Shown: positions 55,992 to 64,000 of the stretch, piece after piece | How positions within the stretch are numbered: the stretch's first letter is position 1 | Layout: the number at the start of each line of letters is the position of its first letter | Source of the DNA: Azorinus chamasolen | Lineage: Eukaryota; Mollusca; Bivalvia; Cardiida; Solecurtidae | Direction of reading: 5' to 3' | NCBI GenBank assembly: GCA_963576725.1 | Contig: OY755239.1 | Span: 58,683,453-58,747,452 of the forward strand | Length of the DNA: 64,000 bases | The notes under the pieces: model-generated | The model's input: the letters and a program-made list of their open reading frames with translations, nothing else | The model's database searches: none | Told to the model about the DNA's origin: nothing | Position numbers and translations under genes: made by a program

Positions 55992-56669
55992 TCATGTCAT
56001 ACGCTTTGTCCCCCCCCCCTCGTCTTGTTCCAGCCTGTGTCTTACTCTCTTTCCCACGAGAATGTGCTGCTCCTTGTTATTTTCTTCATCTCTGACTACT
56101 GCTTGTCTAATCAAAGCTTTCAAGTTAGACTTCAACTCTTCAACATTCAAACTTTGCCTTGATTTTCTTCCCTCTACTGATTTACTGAAGTTAAATGTTT
56201 TCTTGTTATCAGCAACTTGCAGAAGAACTTCTTTCCTGAACTTAATATGTGCCTTTAACGCATCCATGTGCTCTTTTTTTGTATCATAACTTTGCAGCAT
56301 ATTATCAACCTCTGTTTCTGACTGCCATAGACCATGCATTATTATATTGTTTGTGTATTCTGTCTGTTTTCTTAGCTTCTCTCGTTCCTGTCTTTCTTCC
56401 AATCTAACTTTTTCCTGAATTTTCTCTCTTCTGCCCTCTTCAATTTCTCTCAGCCTCATTTTGTAATTTATTTTACACCTTTTAATTTGGCCTGATGCTT
56501 CCAATATAATATTTTTTCTCTCTCCTTCCTCTTTTGACTCCATAGTACCATTATTCAGAAACATGATGTATGACTCTGCAGCCAATGTACTAATATTTGG
56601 TTTAGTTTGCATTATCAGGTCTAACTGACCAAACACACTCTCTGCAAAACAGGATGTCTTTGGGTTACC
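55992..56669 (-). CDS. Transposase-like protein, C-terminal part after the in-frame stop
   Basis: In the same frame as the main ORF, immediately after its TAA. Residues run GNPKTSCFAES, then FGQLDLIMQTKPNISTLAAE and SYIMFLNNGTM, then a long charged helix (MRLREIEEGRREKIQEKVRL) and a well-structured segment HGLWQSETEVDNMLQSYDTK, KKEHMDALKAHIKFRKEVLL. Ends with a basic tail (GKRVRHRLEQDEGGGTKRMT) and a stop at 55992. There is no local ATG near the start, so this is the missing end of the upstream protein, not a separate gene. It could be made only by readthrough, or if the TAA is a sequencing error. Confidence 0.7.
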   Translation of the reverse strand, partial: GNPKTSCFAESVFGQLDLIMQTKPNISTLAAESYIMFLNNGTMESKEEGERKNIILEASGQIKRCKINYKMRLREIEEGRREKIQEKVRLEERQEREKLRKQTEYTNNIIMHGLWQSETEVDNMLQSYDTKKEHMDALKAHIKFRKEVLLQVADNKKTFNFSKSVEGRKSRQSLNVEELKSNLKALIRQAVVRDEENNKEQHILVGKRVRHRLEQDEGGGTKRMT

Positions 56670-58709
56670 TTAAACTGTTTCAGGGTCAATTCTGGTTAAC
56701 TTTCCACCTGGTAGGTGTTCTGTGTACAATTTCTTACCTAACTGACACAATGTTGCTAAAATAACCTGCAGAACACTTTCAACAATGTCATCATATTGTT
56801 TTGGCTCAAGCAAACTTTCTAACATACTATCTCTGTTCACATGTTCTTCAAACAGAAGCAGATTTCCTGACATAAAATAAGCAACGTTAGCAGATGCATC
56901 TTCTAAGAAAGTAACTAGTTTCAAATAATTAGTGTTCATTTCAATCAGCTTGTCCTCCAGCACACACCACAGTGGACAAGTGACAAATATGCTTATAAGC
57001 GCTAGAGCCTTAACACCCGCAAGAAACTGGGGAACTTTCAGATCAAATAGAATGCTTCTTTGCAGCATGTTTGTACAACCAACTGTCTCAAGGAATGAAA
57101 GCATCTTTTCATGTAAGAAAAACACTGAACAAGCATTACTGAACAAAATATTAAAACGTGCTCCCTTATATGCCCGAAGTGGGACAGATTTCAACTGTTT
57201 ATCTTTCAAAAAGTCTGAGATATAAGTTTCAAAATGACCCTGACAACCCGCTTTCTGATCACCACCACTTCCTTGCCCGAAACACTTTGAATCCGTTCTT
57301 ACTAATCTGCATACCCCTGGTTCATCTCTAGTAAAAGTGCTTTCACATGAAGGTGTGTTACCATCAAAAATTCTGTTTTCAATTTCTTTTATTGATTTTT
57401 GTGCTGCTTCCGCATAATTGACCAGAGCATGCAGCCCACAGAAAAAATTATTTAAGTTCCCTAATCTTGCCTTTTCTTCTTCTGTAAAAGTATGATAGTT
57501 AGCATAAGTTAAAGGCAAAACCTTTTTTCGATATGATTCAAGAAGTTGATTGAACTTAATCTCTGTAGCCGCTCTGTCCGACATCGTTGAAGAAATATGG
57601 GTTAATATGTCACTTGACACAGAATCACGGGAGGCAATGTCATCAATGTCTATTAATACTTGTCGAAATACTTTTAAAGTATCTTCCGCAGACTTTGTCT
57701 CGATGTCACGTAATCCTAGAACCCACATATTCCCACTGGCATCGGAGGCTTCATATCCCATGAATTTACTACCAAACTTTGAAGTTTCATCAGTTAATAA
57801 ACAGGTGCTCTTTTCCTTAGAAAAAATTTCTGCTAATTGTTTGTGTGCGAGACAAAGACGTTGTAAGTTCATACTTAGAACTGTTGATTTGCACGGAACT
57901 TTGTTTGGTTCTTTATTAACCAGCTTTAATACAGTTGTTATGACGTTTCCAACTTTAGATGCGCTGACATTCAATGTCAGCAGTTCATACACACACTGCT
58001 TCAAATGAGAACAGTATCTCTTACTTTTGTCATCAAATATGTTTACTGTTACACCATTATCATTTATAAGGTCATTTAAGTACTGCACAGTTTCATTCAG
58101 TTCATTTATCTCCTTTTCCTTTTCCTGTAACAAAGCCTCTAACTGCTCTATTCTTTCTTGTTTCTCAATACAGCACTGTTCATTTACTCTTTGCTCTAAT
58201 TTTTGTATTTTTTTATTTGCATATGTTTCGCGAGAAGCTGTTCTCTTTAGGTTCGGCATAAGATTTTCAACTCGCTTAGAGGACAAAGTTAACTGTTCAT
58301 CTGCATATTTTAGTTCCTCATCTTTATGCTTTACTATATGTTCTGTCTCAATTATTTTTTTTATTAATGTCTGATTTTTTAATTTTTCTGTTAAAAGAGA
58401 CGCTGTAAAGTCTAAACTTTCATCTGCTGTGACTTGTTGGCCCCGCTTGTTAACATCTGCTTTAGGAAAAATAAATTTACTTTTCAGGAAATCATTCAGC
58501 TCCTCAGCAATATGTTTACGGCTTTTACTTTTATTTAGTTTGTCTATTTTATCAGCTACTTTTTTTATAGAATATTGAAAAGCTTTAGATGTGGGCTGAA
58601 GTTTAGGACTGTTGTCACTATCACTACTAAGACTACTAAAGTTTTCTTTAACAAAATTTAAACACTTGTCTATGCCATTACCTTTAAAACAAATCAAATA
58701 CAGCTTCAT
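56670..58709 (-). CDS. DDE-like transposase, main open frame (679 codons)
   Basis: Residues 1-60: low-complexity Ser/Asp and Lys-rich. Residues 100-215: coiled coil (ERIEQLEALLQEKEKEINEL). Residues 235-300: helical. Residues 303-345: CLLTDETSKFGSKFMGYEAS and LGLRDIETKSAEDTLKVF, the likely first catalytic Asp (D307) and strand-turn. Residues 372-432: SSTMSDRAATEIKFNQLL (second Asp, D378) and NNFFCGLHALVNYAEAA with a CxxH like that following the second Asp in hAT-type cores. Residues 505-540: RAYKGARFNILFSNACSVFF. The third acidic residue is not certain. The ATG at 58709 is only the first Met after an upstream stop; the real start is exon 1. Confidence 0.75.
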   Translation of the reverse strand: MKLYLICFKGNGIDKCLNFVKENFSSLSSDSDNSPKLQPTSKAFQYSIKKVADKIDKLNKSKSRKHIAEELNDFLKSKFIFPKADVNKRGQQVTADESLDFTASLLTEKLKNQTLIKKIIETEHIVKHKDEELKYADEQLTLSSKRVENLMPNLKRTASRETYANKKIQKLEQRVNEQCCIEKQERIEQLEALLQEKEKEINELNETVQYLNDLINDNGVTVNIFDDKSKRYCSHLKQCVYELLTLNVSASKVGNVITTVLKLVNKEPNKVPCKSTVLSMNLQRLCLAHKQLAEIFSKEKSTCLLTDETSKFGSKFMGYEASDASGNMWVLGLRDIETKSAEDTLKVFRQVLIDIDDIASRDSVSSDILTHISSTMSDRAATEIKFNQLLESYRKKVLPLTYANYHTFTEEEKARLGNLNNFFCGLHALVNYAEAAQKSIKEIENRIFDGNTPSCESTFTRDEPGVCRLVRTDSKCFGQGSGGDQKAGCQGHFETYISDFLKDKQLKSVPLRAYKGARFNILFSNACSVFFLHEKMLSFLETVGCTNMLQRSILFDLKVPQFLAGVKALALISIFVTCPLWCVLEDKLIEMNTNYLKLVTFLEDASANVAYFMSGNLLLFEEHVNRDSMLESLLEPKQYDDIVESVLQVILATLCQLGKKLYTEHLPGGKLTRIDPETV

Positions 58710-59124
58710 TTGTTAACTCTGGCTCTGCCATTTTCAGTCTAAAATCAACACATGGGGTTCCTCAGTTGTTCAATTTCCTGTTTTAATACAGAGTTTTCAG
58801 CTTTCACTTCATTCAGCTCTTCTTTCAGTCTTTGATTTTCTTTCATTAATTCATTGTATGACAAACATGGGCTGCTTTCACTCTGTTGACTGTAGTTAAT
58901 TTCATTATAATCGCCCTTTTCACCAGGCATATAGAAGTATGCTTCTGCCAAAGGATCTGCATCCTCTACCACTGAGGAACTGGCAGCAGATGAATTAATT
59001 ATATCGGGCTGCGATGACAAAACAAGTCTTTCTGAGAGTCTATTATCTCAATATTCTCTTGGGAGTTATCAGCACTACTAGGTTTTGGGTTAGTACTAGT
59101 ACTACAGTGACCATCTACATGCAG
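58690..59124 (-). CDS. Transposase exon 2, 5' part
   Basis: After the TTTTACAG acceptor the phase from exon 1 reads LHVDGHCSTSTNPKPSSADN and ENIEIIDSQKDL. The frame then shifts at a T4 run (59019-59022) to SSQPDIINSSAASSSVVEDA and a leucine-zipper-like helix NELMKENQRLKEELNEVKAE. It shifts again at a C4 run (58754-58757) to FRLKMAEPELTNEAVFDLF, which meets the main frame at a T4 run (58686-58689). Each shift needs only one base and sits in a homopolymer. A second intron is possible but I see no clear donor. Confidence 0.65.
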
Positions 59125-59168
59125 CTGTAAAAGCAGAAAAGCAGTAAGCTACTGAGGTGAATATAATA

Positions 59169-59310
59169 TCAGACTTCACGAATTGCTTTCCTTTTTTTAA
59201 ACTCTCAATGAGTGAATGACGTCAATGTGGTTAACACATTATGTTTTAAACTGCCCAAAGCAAATTGTACCAGACATGCCAGATGGTTGTATGCATTTCG
59301 TGAAGTCTGT
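59169..59310. repeat. 142 bp intronic element with inverted ends
   Basis: TCAGACTTCACGAATTGC at 59169 and GCATTTCGTGAAGTCTGT to 59310 are inverse copies with two or three mismatches. Lies just upstream of the exon 2 acceptor; probably a small MITE. Confidence 0.65.
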
Positions 59311-59338
59311 AATGGGTTATAACTAAGTAAAAGGTTAT

Positions 59339-59545
59339 ACAGTAAAACCTGTCTATTTCAGTACTTGGACCACCAAGTTGTGTAAGTAATTAGGTGTTTA
59401 CGACAGGTGACTACTTAAGGCAAGGTGACATTAAAACAGAAAGCTCCTACAGACACTTTGTTCTATTGTCACCCTGCTGTAAGCTGTCTTTATACAATCA
59501 AGAAGCATTCTCTTTATTTGACATAAAAGAGAGGTTTTACTATTT
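59339..59545. mobile_element. Family C MITE in the transposase intron
   Basis: TACAGTAAAACCTGTCTATT left end and AAAGAGAGGTTTTACTATTT right end; hairpin GCAAGGTGACATTAAAACAG / CTATTGTCACCCTGC with tip AAGCTCCTACAGACACTTT. Confidence 0.75.
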
Positions 59546-59547
59546 AA

Positions 59548-59690
59548 GTTATCCCTTTACTCCATAGCATATTTTAGTTTTGAAGACAAGTGGCCACTTA
59601 AAGCAGGTTGAAAGTAAAACAGAATACACCTAGCGGCACATTCTGCTTTACTGTCGGTCTGCTGTAAGCTATCATTTGCTAGAATATAGA
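59548..59690. mobile_element. Mixed TTAA-start / C-stem hairpin MITE
   Basis: TTATCCCTTTACTCCATAGC start, then AGTGGCCACTTAAAGCAGG, TGAAAGTAAAACAGAATAC and GCACATTCTGCTTTACTGTC. Same mixed layout as 55400-55530. Confidence 0.65.
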
Positions 59691-59851
59691 TCATATTTCT
59701 GATGATATATTATTATGATTGTATATATTGTAACTATTTTCTTCAGGGTCTGATTATTACTGTGAATAAATTAAATGTGTAAATATGTGTGGCATAACTG
59801 TTTATGGTAGCTGTTATTGTGCTCAAGAGTTTTAATGTTAGTATAGTTCTA

Positions 59852-60070
59852 TTAACTCTTTGCAAGCTAGCATTGAAATCGTGATTACCTTTGCAAACAG
59901 TTTGGATCCTGATGAGTCTAGAGATGCCACACAATGCAGCGTCTTATCAGGATCCAAACTGTTTGTCACTGACGGTAATTTGAAAAGAAATTTTCAAAAA
60001 TTCTTATCTTCAAACAGTAGCAGACGACTAACGTTGCACACTACAAATTACCTAGCATGCAGAGAGTTAA
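59852..60070. mobile_element. Family B MITE in the transposase intron
   Basis: TTAACTCTTTGCAAGCTAG and CCTAGCATGCAGAGAGTTAA termini; hairpin GTTTGGATCCTGATGAG / CTTATCAGGATCCAAAC with a relaxed loop. Confidence 0.8.
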
Positions 60071-60703
60071 AACAGAAAGCAGTGCTCTATTTGGTCTAAG
60101 GTTAATGGAATAGGTTACATGCAATAGCACAATACATTCACAACCTTTTTGGGTCTGGACAATTGAATTTTTCTGTCTTGGTTGTCCATGGAGTCGTGGA
60201 CAAGTTAAAATGCTATAGTGACTATTCAAATAGGTAACCTTGATTTGTACAGTCAAGTAAAGATTGTCGTACTGACAAGTGATGTTTCCAAACCACTTGT
60301 CCCTGGACAGGTGTATTTTTTTTTAAAGATTTCGTCACCCTTGAAATTTATACTATACACGTCTAGTATTAGGTGAAGGAAGAATCATTGTACCATACCC
60401 ACAAAGGCAAAATGCAAAGCAAACATGTTTACACATTGACATTTGTCTAGATCACAGATCAATGAAGACAGGCAGAAACACTATGAGACTCAGGGCTCCA
60501 GATAAGGGGAGTTTTTCAAAAAACAAAATTTTATGTCTGTTTTAAACCCGATTCTAATGTGTAGTTATATCATGGCATATGATTTGGTGCTGACATGATT
60601 GAGAAAATGTTGGCTTTGTTCAGGTTACTCATTTTTATCTGGAGCCCTGGCAATAACAGACATTTACACTACAAGCAGGTTATATTTTGATACCATCACA
60701 TAC

Positions 60704-60820
60704 CGTAGACAATCTTTTCTTAGCAACAGGTTCGCTGTCGGTGGTCTGTGCTAGACGTGGAGTCTTCCTCTTAAGAGTCTTATTAAACACTGGACTCGAT
60801 GCCGATGGATATTCACTCAT
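60704..60820 (-). CDS. Transposase exon 1 (39 codons)
   Basis: ATG at 60820, then MSEYPSASSPVFNKTLKRKT and a second basic patch VAKKRLST, ending in phase 0 at ACG followed by GTATGTGATGG, a strong donor. Ser/Pro-rich with two NLS-like clusters, as expected for a nuclear DNA-binding protein. It pairs with the TTTTACAG acceptor at 59125, also in phase 0. No other ATG lies nearby in frame. Confidence 0.7.
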
Positions 60821-60924
60821 AATTCACTCTAATGAAATATGGATACCTTCAACATTATCTGTAATACATTTGTAGTATGACAGATAAAGTAAAAAGGTAC
60901 AAATATCTCTATAAACTGACATTT

Positions 60925-61012
60925 CATGCCGACTTCCGGGTCGCGAAATCTCATAACAATGTTACGAGAATGTAAACAAAACTTTACAACAACAACAACA
61001 AAATGGCGGCGA
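60925..61012 (-). promoter_or_regulatory. Candidate TATA-less promoter of the transposase gene
   Basis: A CpG-rich patch in AT-rich surroundings, 105-190 bp upstream of the exon 1 ATG. It contains an ETS-like CTTCCGG (60933-60939), TCGCGAAA, and AAAATGGCGGC (61000-61010), a YY1-type motif of TATA-less promoters. The motif also looks like a Kozak start on the plus strand (32-codon frame from 61003). Confidence 0.45.
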
Positions 61013-61500
61013 CGAGGGAGGCTGGAAGGGGTAGGTCAAAACAATATTTTGCGCGGAAATGCGACAGGGTCTACAAATTAGATCGATGCATCAATCCATG
61101 AATTAAACATTGATAAATGTCATTAACATTCTTCTACGGTCTTCTCAGTGCGCATTTCTGCAGAATTACCTCGTCAAATATCGCCAATTTTAAAAGTATA
61201 TAAATCGCATATAAAACCGCATGGGTGTAATATTTTATTTATCCTACTAACAGGGCAGACTCTCAGCTTTCAAACGAGGCATTTTGCGCATGTATTGGAT
61301 GGATATGGCGGGAGAAAATGCATATTAAAAACACCCTCCAGTCAGGTGATTTTGTCACATGATCGACTCTCAAAACTTGGTCAATCTATTTTTGCCCATG
61401 TTCAACGGCAAATTCCTTACATACCGTGCATGGTAACCGGATTTTTTCAAACTTTGCTTATAGGTCAGTTATCTTTTAATAAATAAACATACATACTTAG

Positions 61501-61600
61501 AAATGTTATGAGAACTAATCGCAAATTATTATATAGTTTCGATCACAAGTTAACATTAGGTCAGAAGGGGATTCCAATATGGCTACGATGGCTGACGTCA
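61501..61600 (-). repeat. Right TIR of the 6.6 kb transposon
   Basis: AAATGTTATGAGAACTAATC through GATGGCTGACGTCA, inverse of 54998-55097. Confidence 0.9.
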
Positions 61601-62233
61601 CTACAAAGGTATCTGACCGCTAATCAGCTTATTTCGATTCTTATCGCGTCTTGCGTAATAGCCATCACTTTGTCAACAAGAACATCCTGGCATATTTGAC
61701 ATTATCACGCTAGATCTGGAGAACGACTATAAATATGAATTTATGAAATATGAATTTACCGCTGTAATACATGGACAAACATTCGTTCAGTCCGGTTTCA
61801 CCCTATCACAGCGATAACCTGGCGATATGCAGTTCAACGTCAAGCTCTTATCCAAGAGCGGGACAATATTCCTCAGAACGATATCGAGGATGTAACTGGC
61901 TCTATGAGACGTAGATATGTTGCTTGTATCCAGGCCGTTGGATGATACACGAGATACTGACAATGTGTGAAAATTGAACATGCGCGTAATGAACATAATA
62001 CAATCGGGGTTATTTGTTGATATATTTAAAAAAAATTATACAGTACGTAGGTAAGGTACCCATAAAATGAAATAAAATCTTTATCATTTGAACTGTTAAA
62101 TTTTGAATCATATTTGTTTCCCCAGCCGTTGCGTTTATTTTGCGGTTCGGTGTATTACACTCAATTTGGGAGTATATGGGATATTTTATGATTTTGTCCA
62201 ACTATGCTGAGATAGATCCTCTTCGGAATATAG
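61601..62233. other. No feature seen
   Basis: Flank of the transposon; nothing supported. Confidence 0.5.
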
Positions 62234-62462
62234 TTAACCCATTACCTCATAGGCTCTTTTTAGAAACAACCTCTCTGAATTAATCTACCGAAAAGGAGCG
62301 TTAATTTGAGAAAAGGAAATTTTTAGAAATTTGTAGTTTGAAACCATTGTGATAAATAGAGCATTTGCTCCTATAGGAGCAAATGCTCTATTTATCACAA
62401 TGGTTTCAAGAAATGACTTTTATAGAGTCGTCAAAAGTCGTCAATATGAGGGATATGGTTAA
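62234..62462 (-). mobile_element. Complete family D MITE, reverse orientation
   Basis: TTAACCCATTACCTCATAGG start, GAGGGATATGGTTAA end; hairpin 62341-62407 near perfect with exact tip CTCCTATAGGAG (62369-62380). Confidence 0.9.
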
Positions 62463-62504
62463 ACCCTTTCAGAGCGACTGTCAAAACATGTCTAACTCTA
62501 ATAC

Positions 62505-62738
62505 TTAACACTTTCCCTTTTTTATGTTAATTCTAAATTTCAATGCCTACTGAATATTCATGGACAAAATAGCTATAATGAAATATGAAATGTGGAACGA
62601 AAAGAAAAGAAAGCGACCTTTTAAATTCCATCAGTAAACAGAGCAAAACCTGATCAGATGGTTCTTATAGGAGGCGTCTGATCTGGGTCTACTATGTTTG
62701 CATATGCGTGAACTCACGTCTATATGAGGGAAAGGCAG
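62505..62738 (-). mobile_element. Family A MITE, reverse orientation
   Basis: TTAACACTTTCCCTTTTTTA start, GAATATTCATGGACAAAATA, hairpin 62633-62701 with tip GGTTCTTATAGGAGGC, end TATATGAGGGAAAGGCAG. Confidence 0.8.
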
Positions 62739-63490
62739 ATAAAAGCTTAATTCAAATAAGGACGATCATTATTATGCCGAAAGATCATCTACTTATAAAG
62801 ACACTCGCGCTAATTCATACAGTAGTATCAATGTAGTAATGTAATTCATAAATACATATTCGATATTGAACTTGCAACGTCCCCTATTCAAAAGCTATAC
62901 TTGTGATTTAAACCTACATAATAGAGTCATAAATATTAACAAAAGTAATTAACTATTAAATGAACTTTCATAATGCGTGACTGATCTGCGTGATCTAACT
63001 TTAACCAATAGATTAAGCTCAAAATTATAGGGTAGGTCGAAAGATCGATCTTCCGTTGAATGCTTGAATAGTCTTTGACTAACTTCAAACAGATTAATGT
63101 ATATAAAAGCCAAATTCCGACACCCAGAATACATCATTCAACGGTAGCATAGCAAAACAACAAACATGCATACTTATGAATATATTTTTAATAAAAATAT
63201 AATTAAACACATAATAACGAGGTGTATAGTTTTTGACAATTATGTAATTCCTGAGTGAGAAGTGTTACGTACTATACTTGTTAATCGTGTACATGCATGT
63301 GCTATCAGAATACCCACATTAACTTCGCCAATATAGTTAATTATTATTATGTACTAAGTGAACAAAGTCAGTATTTGTAATCTAAATGCCAATTTAATAT
63401 ATATTTATGTATTATAGACCGTGATGGAAAATATACACAAATTACAGTTTCTGTCTATTGTGGTTATTGAATTCCATCTTGGCCAAATAC
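62739..63490. other. No feature seen
   Basis: Nothing supported. Confidence 0.5.
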
Positions 63491-63605
63491 TCTTCCGCTG
63501 CCAGATTGTGTCATCTGCAAAATTTGTCGCCTGCTACAAGTTTCTTTAAAAACAATTCTTCAAGTTTGTTCCAGAACCATAGTTACAGTAATTGGCACCG
63601 AAAGA
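63491..63605 (+). mobile_element. Family B MITE, hairpin absent
   Basis: TTCCGCTGCCAGATTGTGTC, GTCGCCTGCTACAAGTTTC and ATTGGCACCGAAAGAA are the two ends of family B with almost nothing between, so the hairpin has been lost. Confidence 0.65.
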
Positions 63606-64000
63606 ATATATATTGATACTATTTCAACAAGTAGTGTTTAACAGATCAATATCGCAGGATCGCACTAGTAAACACAACATCAAAATTGATCACATTGTAT
63701 AAAAGCACTGTAATGTTCTTATAAATTTCTATAAAGTTAATGAGTTGTCATGTTGTATTTACTTGATATAAAACAATGATGCGTGTGGCGCCTGTGGTTT
63801 GGAAAATGAGATACCTGTGTGCTTTAATCTTACTACTTTCTGACTTTCAAGTTCTGTTAAAGAACACATCGGTCAGTTTTTCATACATATTCATATTTGC
63901 TTATACAAATTTTAATATTTGCTTATACAAATTTTAATGAAATAGTTTTGATCTACATTCTAGCGTACCATTTTCGCACTCATGTCCGTTTTAAAAGAAC
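63606..64000. other. No feature seen
   Basis: AT-rich; contains a short direct duplication ATTTGCTTATACAAATTTTA near 63895-63938. Confidence 0.5.

Larger units (their letters stand above)
55992..60820 (-). pseudogene. Two-exon DDE-like transposase gene
   Basis: Exon 1 is 60820-60704, the intron 60703-59125 (GTATGT donor, pyrimidine-rich TTTTACAG acceptor) and exon 2 59124-55992. Together they would encode roughly 1,080 residues: a basic N-terminus with NLS-like KRKTPR and KKRL, an acidic Ser-rich segment, a heptad-rich coiled coil, a DDE/RNase H-like core and a Lys/Glu-rich helical C-terminus. In exon 2 the frame shifts at three homopolymers (59019-59022, 58754-58757, 58686-58689) and stops at TAA 56670-56672, after which the same frame stays open for 226 codons. 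This is either a young pseudogene or an intact gene with base-calling errors. Proteins of this layout occur as uncharacterised multi-copy genes in animals, from memory. Confidence 0.75.
54998..61600 (-). mobile_element. 6.6 kb DNA transposon with 100 bp TIRs
   Basis: TIRs at 54998-55097 and 61501-61600 are inverted and roughly 90 percent alike by eye. The single large gene (minus strand, two exons) lies between them and encodes a DDE-like protein. Both ends read TGACGTCA, a palindrome, which may be an 8 bp target duplication or the TIR terminus. Younger MITEs are nested in the intron and near the 3' end. Superfamily unresolved: an 8 bp duplication would suit hAT- or P-like elements, but the termini match no consensus I know. 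Confidence 0.8.

Noticed and set aside
56932..58374. Plus-strand frames of 97-152 codons opposite the transposase
   Set aside because: Antisense shadows of a long coding frame.
61148..61486. 112-codon plus frame near the right TIR
   Set aside because: No recognised domain, no clear promoter or splice structure; could be a small accessory gene but unsupported.

Overview
This window looks like gene-poor intergenic DNA from an AT-rich metazoan genome, most likely an invertebrate and possibly a bivalve mollusc. The organism call is an inference from the general character of the DNA: dense short hairpin transposons, a split-repeat tyrosine-recombinase retroelement, and repeats carrying GACCTTGACC. 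It cannot be proven from the window alone. I found no host protein-coding exon, no rRNA, no credible functional tRNA and no CRISPR array. Almost every supportable feature is mobile or repetitive.

Four larger elements stand out. (1) 54998-61600 is a 6.6 kb DNA transposon with 100 bp terminal inverted repeats. It carries a two-exon minus-strand gene for a large coiled-coil, DDE-like protein with one nonsense codon and three apparent frameshifts, all in homopolymers. (2) 30848-35392 is a minus-strand Ngaro-type retrotransposon (gag-like, RT, RNase H, tyrosine recombinase) with the diagnostic A1 - genes - B1-A2-B2 split direct repeats. (3) 27527-29764 is a decayed Tc1/mariner-like element. (4) Inside it sits a 752 bp inverted-repeat element (27608-28359) whose two homologous arms each carry an inward-facing tRNA-like Pol III promoter.

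The rest is dominated by 150-370 bp MITEs with large internal hairpins, and the family letters below are mine. Families A, B (variant B2), D, E and H start TTAACCCTTT and end in the reverse complement, with TTAA target duplications visible where one copy interrupts another, as expected for piggyBac-type elements. Families C, F and G start TACAGT and end ACTGTA, as expected for pogo/Tc1-type TA elements. Although the ends differ, A, C and D share the same hairpin tip, CTCCTATAGGAG. A, B, E and H share a stem motif with a conserved A-opposite-A mismatch. One G copy has the hairpin and another lacks it. This modular hairpin system is the most unusual thing in the window.

Other content: satellite-like tandem repeats (16593-16880, 19410-19815, 37365-38600, 40621-41205, 54199-54868), microsatellites (371-477, 4168-4231), dispersed repeats named I, K, L and M here, two LINE/SINE-type tails (19990-20070, 52587-52671) and a 141 bp near-perfect palindrome (50556-50696). 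All family assignments were made by eye; no alignment or database search was run.
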